A stretch of 35,394 nucleotides of DNA from Clostridiales bacterium. GTDB lineage: Bacteria > Bacillota > Clostridia > Oscillospirales > CAG-272. The translations under genes and the position numbers were made by a program. Numbering within the stretch: the stretch's first letter is position 1; every line of letters starts with the position of its first letter. This document shows, one piece after another, positions 9,197 to 15,737 of this stretch. The stretch spans positions 1 through 35,394 of the forward strand of contig JAILLB010000099.1 in NCBI GenBank assembly GCA_024693345.1, given 5' to 3'. The notes below the pieces were generated by a model. It searched no databases and was not told the DNA's origin. It saw only the letters and a list, made by a program, of their open reading frames with translations.

Positions 9197-9226
9197 TCCC
9201 GCAGAAATGCGGGATTTTCTTTTTGC
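9197..9226 (+). terminator. Intrinsic terminator after rpsT
   Basis: TCCCGCA (9197-9203) and TGCGGGA (9208-9214) form a 7-bp stem with a GAAA loop, followed by TTTTCTTTTT. Confidence 0.92.
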
Positions 9227-9233
9227 AAGGGTA

Positions 9234-9261
9234 TTGACAATGCATATAAATGTGATATAAT
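9234..9261 (+). promoter_or_regulatory. Promoter of the zinc/cadmium efflux operon
   Basis: A perfect TTGACA (9234-9239) and a perfect TATAAT (9256-9261) lie 16 nt apart. The ArsR-type operator follows directly downstream, over the expected transcript start. Confidence 0.88.
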
Positions 9262-9271
9262 ACAATCAAAC

Positions 9272-9299
9272 ACTTGAATAATCGTTCAAATATTCAAGT
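9272..9299 (+). promoter_or_regulatory. ArsR/SmtB-type operator
   Basis: An inverted repeat ACTTGAATA (9272-9280) and TATTCAAGT (9291-9299) has 10 nt between arms. Nested inside is TTGAA-N6-TTCAA (9274-9289), the core spacing typical of ArsR/SmtB operators. It sits just after the -10 box of the operon that encodes the ArsR protein at 11471-11782, so negative autoregulation released by metal is the simplest reading. Confidence 0.75.
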
Positions 9300-9319
9300 A
9301 TGATTGCGGAGATAGTATT

Positions 9320-9541
9320 ATGAAAAAGACTTACAATATTGATGTAGACTGTGCCAACTGTGCAGAGAAAATGCAGGAAGCTGCAAAGAAGACACCGGGA
9401 GTTAAGGATGCAGTCGTCAGTTTCATGACACTGAAAATGAAAGTTGAATTTGAAGATGGTGTCGATGAAAATGCAGTTATGGAACAGGTAAGAAAGAACT
9501 GCAAAAAAGTAGAATCAGATTGTGAAATCTTTTTGAAATAG
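9320..9541 (+). CDS. Heavy-metal-associated (HMA) domain protein, metallochaperone-like
   Basis: A free-standing HMA domain of 73 aa that would bind and deliver a soft metal ion in the cytoplasm. The metal site is DCANC (Cys in CxxC form, residues about 11-14), preceded by the usual beta strand YNIDV and followed by GVKDAVVSF and VEFEDGVDENAV, giving the beta-alpha-beta-beta-alpha-beta pattern. The following ATPase has no N-terminal HMA domain, so this small protein probably supplies that domain as a separate chain. The Asp just before CANC is common in zinc- and cadmium-type HMA domains (DCxxC). It is the first gene of the operon. Confidence 0.88.
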   Translation: MKKTYNIDVDCANCAEKMQEAAKKTPGVKDAVVSFMTLKMKVEFEDGVDENAVMEQVRKNCKKVESDCEIFLK

Positions 9542-9549
9542 AGAAGTGT

Positions 9550-11454
9550 ATGAACAAAAAACAGAAAAAGCTTCTAATCAGGATTATAGTTGCATCGGTC
9601 TGCGTTGTGCTTCTGATGATATTCTCCAAGTATATCAGTCAGTGGTACATCAGACTTGCACTTTACATGATTCCGTATCTTGTAAGCGGATACGATGTTC
9701 TGATCAAAGCATTTAAGGGAATTATAAACGGTCAGTTGTTCGACGAGAACTTTCTGATGACAATAGCAACGCTTGGTGCTATCGGAGTTGGTATATATCA
9801 GGCGGTCAACGGAGGAGACGACGATTATCTTGAAGCTGTTGCTGTTATGCTGTTATATCAGGTCGGCGAACTGTTCCAGAGCTATGCGGTCGGAAAATCC
9901 AGAAAGAATATCAGTCAGCTGATGGATATAAGACCGGATTATGCAAACATTGAAGTTGACGGACAACTCGAAAGAGTTGATCCTGATGAAGTTGAAATCG
10001 GAAGTATAATAGTAGTCAATCCTGGTGAAAAAATACCTCTTGACGGATATATTATAGAAGGCAGCTCAACTCTCAACACATCTGCTCTCACCGGAGAGAG
10101 CATCCCAAGGGAAGTGTCTGTCGGAACAGAAGTTCTGAGCGGATGCATCAACATGACAGGTGTTCTTAAAATCAAGACAACAAAAGATTTTGAAGAATCG
10201 ACAGCATCGAAGATTCTTGATCTGGTAGAGAATGCAGCATCTAGAAAGTCAAAGTCTGAAAACTTTATATCCAAGTTTGCTCATTACTATACGCCTATTG
10301 TCTGTTTTTCAGCTCTTGCTCTGGCGGCAATCCCGCCTATAGTCCTGGCAATTATCGGAAACGACCCAATGGTTGAAACATGGATTTACAGGGCTTGTAC
10401 ATTCTTGGTCATAAGTTGTCCTTGTGCCGTCGTAATAAGCATTCCGCTGAGTTTCTTTGCAGGTCTTGGCGGTGCGAGCAGTCAGGGGGTATTGATTAAA
10501 GGATCAAACTACCTTGAAACTCTGTCAAAAGTAAAATATGTTGTATTTGACAAAACGGGCACTATAACAAAAGGCAATTTTGAAGTCGTTGACGTTCATC
10601 ACAATACAATATCCAAAGAGCAGATACTGTATTATGCTGCTCATGTTGAATCTCCTTCATCTCACCCGATCAGCCAGAGTCTGAAGAGGGCATATGACAA
10701 AAAGATTGACATAGATATTGTAAGTGATATAGAAGAAATCAGCGGTCATGGCATTAAAGGAAAAGTCGGCGGTGTTGATGTAATGGCCGGAAACTCCAAG
10801 ATGATGAAGATGTTCGGAATCCAGTACATGGACTGCCATCATGCTGGAACAATAGTACACGTTGCCATAAACGGCGAATATGTAGGTCATATCGTCATTT
10901 CAGATGAGATAAAAGCGACTTCAGAAGAAGCTGTAAAATCTCTTAAAGAATCAGGTGTCAAAAAGACAATAATGCTCACGGGAGACGACGAGAGAGTAGC
11001 AAAAGAAGTCGCTTCAAAAGTCGGAATCGATGAATACCACGCCGGTCTTCTTCCTGCTGACAAAGTGTCAATGGTTGAAAAAATCATCGGAGAAAAAAGC
11101 GAGAAAGACAAACTGGCATTTGTCGGAGACGGCATAAACGATGCACCAGTTCTTTCCCGTGCAGATATAGGAATTGCCATGGGAGCCATGGGCTCGGATG
11201 CCGCAATCGAAGCAGCTGATGTAGTTCTAATGGACGATGACCCGAAGAAAATATCCAAAGCAATAAGGATATCCAGAAAGTGCATCAAAATAGTGTATGA
11301 AAACATTGTATTTGCACTCGGTGTCAAGTTCATATGCCTCGTTCTCGGAGCAATCGGTATTGCTAACCTTTGGGTTGCTGTTATTGCAGACGTAGGTGTC
11401 ATGATAATAGCAGTAATCAATGCAATGAGAACGCTGCTTGTGAAAAAACTGTAG
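9550..11454 (+). CDS. P1B-2-type Zn2+/Cd2+/Pb2+-exporting ATPase
   Basis: ATP-driven exporter of divalent soft metals across the cytoplasmic membrane. 634 aa, shorter than CadA/ZntA because no N-terminal metal-binding domain is present. Motifs: TGES phosphatase loop (about 181-184), metal-site CPC at 290-292 (VISCPCAVV), phosphorylated Asp 334 in DKTGTIT, the P1B SHP at 371-373, GDGINDAP at 526-533, and an Asp in the last membrane helices (VAVIADVG, Asp 614), which is the P1B-2 signature for Zn/Cd/Pb rather than copper. It follows the HMA gene by 8 nt and precedes arsR by 16 nt. The metal is inferred from the P1B-2 residues and the zinc-type sensor. Confidence 0.92.
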   Translation: MNKKQKKLLIRIIVASVCVVLLMIFSKYISQWYIRLALYMIPYLVSGYDVLIKAFKGIINGQLFDENFLMTIATLGAIGVGIYQAVNGGDDDYLEAVAVMLLYQVGELFQSYAVGKSRKNISQLMDIRPDYANIEVDGQLERVDPDEVEIGSIIVVNPGEKIPLDGYIIEGSSTLNTSALTGESIPREVSVGTEVLSGCINMTGVLKIKTTKDFEESTASKILDLVENAASRKSKSENFISKFAHYYTPIVCFSALALAAIPPIVLAIIGNDPMVETWIYRACTFLVISCPCAVVISIPLSFFAGLGGASSQGVLIKGSNYLETLSKVKYVVFDKTGTITKGNFEVVDVHHNTISKEQILYYAAHVESPSSHPISQSLKRAYDKKIDIDIVSDIEEISGHGIKGKVGGVDVMAGNSKMMKMFGIQYMDCHHAGTIVHVAINGEYVGHIVISDEIKATSEEAVKSLKESGVKKTIMLTGDDERVAKEVASKVGIDEYHAGLLPADKVSMVEKIIGEKSEKDKLAFVGDGINDAPVLSRADIGIAMGAMGSDAAIEAADVVLMDDDPKKISKAIRISRKCIKIVYENIVFALGVKFICLVLGAIGIANLWVAVIADVGVMIIAVINAMRTLLVKKL

Positions 11455-11470
11455 GAAAAGGAGAATCGGA

Positions 11471-11782
11471 ATGGATAACAATGTAAAGAAGATTACATCA
11501 CTCAAGAGTGAGCAAATCGATGATCTGGCTGATTTGTTCAAGATATTCGGTGATCAGACCAGAATAAGAATTATGATGGTTCTTTCAAAAAGCGAATCTT
11601 GCGTAAACGATATTTCAAATGAACTCGGAATGACTATATCTGCGGTATCGCATCAGCTGAGAATTCTCAAACAGTTCACGCTGGTAAAAAGCAGAAGAGA
11701 CGGCAAATCCATTTTCTACAGTCTGGATGATGAACACGTTCAGATCATACTCGAAAAAGGAATTGAACATATCTGCGAGTGA
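11471..11782 (+). CDS. ArsR/SmtB-family zinc-sensing repressor
   Basis: Winged-helix dimeric repressor that leaves DNA when metal binds. 103 aa. The N-terminal helix leads to LFKIFGDQTRIRIMMVL, the recognition helix is in ISAVSHQLRILKQ, and the wing carries SRRDGKSIFYSL. The last helix has the alpha-5 metal site in the exact pattern D-x-H-(10)-H-x-x-E (DEH then HICE), as in SmtB and CzrA, which sense zinc. The Cys-rich alpha-3N site of CadC is not complete (only one Cys in SCVND). It is the third gene of the efflux operon; its likely target is the operator at 9272-9299. Confidence 0.92.
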   Translation: MDNNVKKITSLKSEQIDDLADLFKIFGDQTRIRIMMVLSKSESCVNDISNELGMTISAVSHQLRILKQFTLVKSRRDGKSIFYSLDDEHVQIILEKGIEHICE

Positions 11783-11800
11783 GAAACCAAAACAGTACTG

Positions 11801-11823
11801 AGGACGTCTTAACAAGGCGTCCT
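11801..11823 (+). terminator. Possible weak terminator after the zinc operon
   Basis: AGGACGTC (11801-11808) pairs with GGCGTCCT (11816-11823) with one G-U pair and a 7-nt loop. The following sequence (TAACATTACT) has no proper T run, so termination may be inefficient or factor-assisted. Confidence 0.4.
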
Positions 11824-11897
11824 TAACATTACTCTTGACATAGAACAAATATATATGTTAAGGTAATTACATAGAATTAAACTATATCGAGGTCCGT

Positions 11898-12821
11898 ATG
11901 ACAATTCAACAATTACATTACGTTATAACCATATCTGAAAAGGGCTCACTGAACAAAGCAGCTGAGAGTCTGTACATTTCCCAGCCATCTCTTTCTTCTG
12001 CTGTAAAAGAACTCGAAAAAGAAGTGGGCATTACTATATTCAACCGAGGTGGCAGAGGTGTAACTCTCACAAACGACGGCATAGAGTTTCTATCATACGC
12101 AAGACAGTTGTATCAGCAATATGAGACAATAAAAGACAAATACGGTGACGGAGCAAAACGAAAAAAGAAATTCGGAGTGTCTACTCAGCACTATTCATTT
12201 GCAGTAAAGAGTTTTGTTGAAATGGTGAAGAGATATAACATAGACGACTATGAATTTGCAATCAGGGAAACCAAGACAAAAGACGTCATAAACGATGTCT
12301 GGACCATGAGAAGTGAAATTGGTGTAATATACCTGTCAGATTTCAACAGGAAATTCTTAATGAAACTGCTCAATGAATATGACCTTGAATTCCATAAACT
12401 CATAGAGGCAAGGGCATATGTTTATCTGTACAAGAATCATCCTCTTGCCAAGAAGAAAAGCATATCTTTTGAAGAATTGAGGGACTATCCGTGTCTGTTC
12501 TTTGAACAGGGAGATGACTCATCTTTCTACCTGAACGAAGAAATACTGTCAACAATGGAATATCCGAAAATAATCCATACGAACGACAGATCTTCCAACC
12601 TTAATCTGATGGTAGGTCTCAATGCGTATACGCTTTGTTCCGGAATTATATGCGAAGAACTCAATGGTGACGACTATATTGCCGTTCCATTTGAATCAGA
12701 TGAAGAAACGCCGAATTCAGTTATGGAAATAGGGTACATAACCAAATCCAATACTGTTCTCAGCAAGATGGGAAAAGAGTACATTGAAGAGATGGAGAAG
12801 TACCTTAACCAGAGGAAATGA
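11898..12821 (+). CDS. LysR-family transcriptional regulator
   Basis: 307 aa, typical length. The N-terminal winged helix-turn-helix is clear: LHYVITISEKGSLNKAAESL, then SQPSLSSAVKELEKEVG and LFNR-type IFNRGGRGV. The C-terminal effector domain (about residues 90-300) has the two-lobed periplasmic-binding fold expected of the family but no residues that identify the ligand. It has a near-perfect -35 (TTGACA at 11835-11840) but no convincing -10 at the right distance. It lies 97 nt upstream of the methionine leader on the same strand. Several LysR proteins (MetR, MtaR, CmbR) control methionine or cysteine uptake, so a link to metNIQ is plausible but only from position. Confidence 0.9.
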   Translation: MTIQQLHYVITISEKGSLNKAAESLYISQPSLSSAVKELEKEVGITIFNRGGRGVTLTNDGIEFLSYARQLYQQYETIKDKYGDGAKRKKKFGVSTQHYSFAVKSFVEMVKRYNIDDYEFAIRETKTKDVINDVWTMRSEIGVIYLSDFNRKFLMKLLNEYDLEFHKLIEARAYVYLYKNHPLAKKKSISFEELRDYPCLFFEQGDDSSFYLNEEILSTMEYPKIIHTNDRSSNLNLMVGLNAYTLCSGIICEELNGDDYIAVPFESDEETPNSVMEIGYITKSNTVLSKMGKEYIEEMEKYLNQRK

Positions 12822-12862
12822 GATATAGACGAAAACTATAACAAAACATTGATTAATAGTAT

Positions 12863-12891
12863 TAGACAATATATTCGGTTCGAAGTAAAAT
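12863..12891 (+). promoter_or_regulatory. Promoter of the methionine-uptake operon
   Basis: TAGACA (12863-12868) and TAAAAT (12886-12891) are each one mismatch from consensus and 17 nt apart. The expected transcript start near 12898 leaves only about 20 nt before the leader ORF. Confidence 0.75.
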
Positions 12892-12918
12892 ATGCACATA
12901 TTAATCACGGAGGCGCGC

Positions 12919-12996
12919 ATGAAAAATTCTTTCTACACGGGAATGATGCAGATGTGTATGGGTTACCGTACACCGCTTTTTCATGCCTTCGACTGA
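12919..12996 (+). CDS. Methionine-rich leader peptide of the met operon
   Basis: A 25-codon ORF with a strong Shine-Dalgarno GGAGG (12909-12913), 5 nt before its ATG. After the start it contains four Met codons within six positions (residues 9, 10, 12 and 14; GMMQMCMG), then YRTPLFHAFD and TGA. A hairpin GTGTATGG/CCGTACAC (12954-12961 with 12966-12973) lies over the last Met codons, as expected for a pause hairpin. The peptide is too short and simple for a stable enzyme, and it sits between the promoter and an intrinsic terminator ahead of metN. I infer that its job is to make ribosomes stall when charged Met-tRNA is scarce. No family name is known to me. Confidence 0.8.
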   Translation: MKNSFYTGMMQMCMGYRTPLFHAFD

Positions 12997-13018
12997 ATTA
13001 AAAACAATTCATGAGGGC
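12985..13018 (+). promoter_or_regulatory. Predicted antiterminator hairpin of the met leader
   Basis: GCCTTC plus G (12985-12991) pairs with TGAGGGC (13012-13018). Inside it GAATT (12995-12999) pairs with AATTC (13006-13010), with a small internal loop. It uses the 5' arm of the terminator, so the two structures exclude each other. A ribosome finishing the leader ORF would cover its 5' side; one stalled at the Met codons would not. Confidence 0.7.
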
Positions 13019-13040
13019 TGAAAACGCCCTCTTATTTTTT
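13013..13040 (+). terminator. Attenuator terminator upstream of metN
   Basis: GAGGGC (13013-13018) and GCCCTC (13026-13031) form a 6-bp GC-rich stem with a 7-nt loop, followed by TTATTTTTT. It ends 9 nt before the metN ATG, so it can only act as a premature terminator for the operon. Confidence 0.85.
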
Positions 13041-13049
13041 GGGTAAAAT

Positions 13050-14090
13050 ATGATTGAAATTAGAAACTTAAACAAAACGTTTAAAGACAAAAACGGAGAG
13101 GTCGTTGCGGTCAAGGATGTCAATCTGAAAATCAATGACGGCGAGATATACGGAATTATAGGATACTCCGGTGCAGGAAAGTCAACGCTGATCAGACTTT
13201 TAAACCTGCTTGAAAAACCTGATTCAGGATATATTTCGATTAACGGTCAGGTCATTTACGACTCTGAAGGCGAAACGCTTAAGGGAAGAGAACTGAACCT
13301 TGCAAGAAAAGGTATAGGGATGATATTCCAGTCATTCAACCTTCTAGACAGATCAAACGTTTACGACAACATCGCATATCCTCTGAAATACACGGGAAAG
13401 AGCAAAGAGGAAATAACAAGCAGAGTAAAGGAACTCCTCGAACTTATAGGTCTGGAAGACAAGATTAATGCTTATCCGAGCCAGCTGTCTGGAGGACAGA
13501 AACAGAGAGTTGCAATTGCAAGGGCTCTTGCATCCAATCCTTCGGTCCTGCTCTCAGACGAAGCAACAAGTGCTCTCGACCCTGATGCAACTGAATCCAT
13601 TCTGAATCTGTTACAGGAATTAAATGAAAAACTTCATCTCACAATAGTCATCATCACTCACGAGATGTCGGTTATCAAGAGAATCTGCGAAAGAGTATCT
13701 GTAATGGAGAACGGTGAAGTTGTGGAAGAAGGGGATGTATATCAGATATTTGCCAATCCCCAGCAGCCAATAACCAAGAAGTTCATCAATTCAGCTTCTC
13801 CGGTCGGAAAACTTGAACAGCTTTTAAAAGACAACGCTATAACGTACGACAACGAAAAAGGAAAACTGGTCAAGCTTACATTCGGAAAAGATTCTGTTGG
13901 AGATGCAATTATTTCAGAGATATCAAGGAAATTCAACGTCAACCTTAACATTGTCCTTGCAAATGTGGACAATCTGAGAGAAGGAACTCTCGGAAACATG
14001 GTGGCCGTTATTTCCGGTGAAGAAGAAAAGGTTAAAGAGACAATAGAATATCTCGAGAGCAACTTTGTCAGAGTGGAGGTGATCAAGTAA
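13050..14090 (+). CDS. metN: Methionine ABC transporter ATPase MetN
   Basis: Cytoplasmic ATPase of the methionine importer MetNIQ. 346 aa, normal length. Walker A is GYSGAGKST, the Q loop is IFQSFNLL, the signature is LSGGQKQRVAIARAL and Walker B is VLLSDEATSALDP, with the switch histidine in IITHEM. The C-terminal NIL domain (about residues 265-345, LVKLTFGKDSVGDAII to VAVISGEEEKVKETIEYL) is the methionine-sensing domain that gives trans-inhibition in MetN. The Shine-Dalgarno is poor: the ATG follows the attenuator T run by only 9 nt. It overlaps metI by 1 nt. Confidence 0.96.
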   Translation: MIEIRNLNKTFKDKNGEVVAVKDVNLKINDGEIYGIIGYSGAGKSTLIRLLNLLEKPDSGYISINGQVIYDSEGETLKGRELNLARKGIGMIFQSFNLLDRSNVYDNIAYPLKYTGKSKEEITSRVKELLELIGLEDKINAYPSQLSGGQKQRVAIARALASNPSVLLSDEATSALDPDATESILNLLQELNEKLHLTIVIITHEMSVIKRICERVSVMENGEVVEEGDVYQIFANPQQPITKKFINSASPVGKLEQLLKDNAITYDNEKGKLVKLTFGKDSVGDAIISEISRKFNVNLNIVLANVDNLREGTLGNMVAVISGEEEKVKETIEYLESNFVRVEVIK

Positions 14091-14794
14091 TGGAGTGGCT
14101 TAAATCAATAGCACCGAATCTGGTTGCTTATTCAAAAAACTTCATTGAGAGCTGCGAGCAGACATTCCAGATGCTCCTGTTATCCGGTATCATCTCATTT
14201 GCAATTGGCTTACTGCTCGGTGTTATTCTCACAATAACGAAAAAAGACGGAATCAAGCCAAACGCAGTCATCTTTCACGTACTCGACATAATAGTCAGTT
14301 TCTTCAGAGCAATTCCGTTCCTGATACTCCTAATTTTCCTCATCCCGCTGACAAGAAGCGTTGTGGGAACGGCAATAGGAGTCAAAGGAGCAATCCTGCC
14401 ACTTGTATTCGGATGCGTTCCTTTCTTCACAAGACAGGTTCAGGCAGCGCTTGCCGGAGTTGACCCCGGAAAAGTTGAAGCTGCAAAGTCTATGGGTTCC
14501 GGAACAGTCGGAATCATATTCAGAGTTTATCTGCATGAAGCAGTGCCCGATTTAATCAGAGTTACGGTAATCACCGCAATATCTCTTATAGGTCTCACAA
14601 CGATGGCTGGTGCCGTCGGTGCAGGAGGAATCGGAGCATTCGCAATCAATTTCGGTCAGGGTCTGAATCACACGGATATAATTTATGTTTGCGTGGCTCT
14701 GCTTTTGATAATAGTGGTCCTGCTTCAGGGCATCGGAGATGCTTTGGCAAAGAACACAACAAATAAAACGCTGGTTAATAAAAAATATAAATGA
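14090..14794 (+). CDS. metI: Methionine ABC transporter permease MetI
   Basis: Membrane channel subunit of MetNIQ. 234 aa, close to the usual 217-230. About five transmembrane helices are visible. The EAA loop that docks with MetN is EAAKSMGSGTVGIIFRVYLHEAVPDLI, and the family stretch TTMAGAVGAGGIGAFAINFG follows. The ATG overlaps the metN stop (TAATG) and is preceded by GGAGG inside metN, which indicates translational coupling. MetQ follows after a short gap with its own Shine-Dalgarno. Confidence 0.96.
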   Translation: MEWLKSIAPNLVAYSKNFIESCEQTFQMLLLSGIISFAIGLLLGVILTITKKDGIKPNAVIFHVLDIIVSFFRAIPFLILLIFLIPLTRSVVGTAIGVKGAILPLVFGCVPFFTRQVQAALAGVDPGKVEAAKSMGSGTVGIIFRVYLHEAVPDLIRVTVITAISLIGLTTMAGAVGAGGIGAFAINFGQGLNHTDIIYVCVALLLIIVVLLQGIGDALAKNTTNKTLVNKKYK

Positions 14795-14810
14795 ATAGGG
14801 AGAATTCAAC

Positions 14811-15737
14811 ATGAAAACTACACTTAAGAGAATCTTAGCTTTAGTAATCGCATCAATCTGCATTTTCGCACTGGCATCATGTGCAGCAGGTACAAAAGAA
14901 AAAGTTAAAATAGCAGTTCCGGACGACGCAACAAACCTTGCAAGAGCCATCAAACTTTTGGAAAAAGCAGGCTTTATTGAAGTTGACCCGGCAGCAGGTT
15001 ATTCACCTGAATTAAAGGATATTAAAAAATACATTTACAACATTGAACTCGTTCCTCAGGCTGCAAACACACTTCCTTCAACACTGACTGACTACCAGGC
15101 ATCAATCATCAACGGAACATATGCAATTCCGGCAGGACTCGTTCCTTCAAAAGACGGCCTTATCATTGAAACATCCGATGCAAGTGCTGACAACCCGTAT
15201 GTCAACATCATCGTATCAAGAACATCAGAAAAAGACAGTGAAGTATTCAAGAAAATCGTTGCTGCATATCAGACTCAGGAAGTTGCTGAATATATGCTCA
15301 CAGTATATAAAGAGGCATATTATCCGGTTTTTGACTACAACAAGGATTTCAACGTTTCATCAACTCTTGAATCAGACATAGAAACATACTGGAACTCAAG
15401 AGTTGCACCTTCAACAGACACAGTTGTAACTGTAGGCGTATGTGGTGCTAACAACAACCAGTGGCATGTAGTTCAGAAGATTCTTGATGAACAGAACGCA
15501 GGCATTACAATTAAACTTCAGATATTTGACGCATACACACTTCCTAATGAAGCACTGAATGCAGGAGATATTGATCTGAACGCTTTCCAGCACGTTGCAT
15601 TCCTCAACAATGAAATCAGCAAGAATGGTTATGATCTTACTGTAATCGGAACAACTCTCATTGCTCCTCTTACACTTTATTCAAAGAACGTAACTTCACT
15701 CGATCAGCTTAAAAATCTCGCAGGAAAAGCACAGTAA
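14811..15737 (+). CDS. metQ: MetQ-type methionine-binding lipoprotein, circularly permuted
   Basis: Substrate-binding lipoprotein of the importer. 308 aa, with a signal peptide and lipobox LASC (Cys 24). The order of the two halves is reversed compared with normal MetQ. Residues 32-175 match the usual C-terminal half (VKIAVPDDATNLARA, KLLEKAGFI, ASIINGTYA, NPYVNIIVSR, ending YYPVFDYNKDF). After a linker, residues 205-308 match the usual N-terminal half (VTVGVCGANNNQWHVV, YTLPNEALNAGDIDLNAFQH, LIAPLTLYSKNVTSLDQL). The protein ends (LAGKAQ) exactly where a normal one would run on into the IAVPDD strand. The frame is unbroken, and lipobox and Shine-Dalgarno are intact, so it looks functional. 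It overlaps the next gene by 1 nt. Confidence 0.9.
   Translation: MKTTLKRILALVIASICIFALASCAAGTKEKVKIAVPDDATNLARAIKLLEKAGFIEVDPAAGYSPELKDIKKYIYNIELVPQAANTLPSTLTDYQASIINGTYAIPAGLVPSKDGLIIETSDASADNPYVNIIVSRTSEKDSEVFKKIVAAYQTQEVAEYMLTVYKEAYYPVFDYNKDFNVSSTLESDIETYWNSRVAPSTDTVVTVGVCGANNNQWHVVQKILDEQNAGITIKLQIFDAYTLPNEALNAGDIDLNAFQHVAFLNNEISKNGYDLTVIGTTLIAPLTLYSKNVTSLDQLKNLAGKAQ

Noticed and set aside
12840-13049. SAM (S-box) riboswitch or Met T-box upstream of metN
   Set aside because: The space from promoter to metN is only about 150 nt and is taken by the leader ORF and two hairpins. I find neither the S-box core nor a T-box sequence.
14811-15737. Frameshifted or truncated metQ pseudogene
   Set aside because: The frame is continuous with intact signal peptide, lipobox and Shine-Dalgarno, and both halves of the binding protein are complete; only their order is changed.
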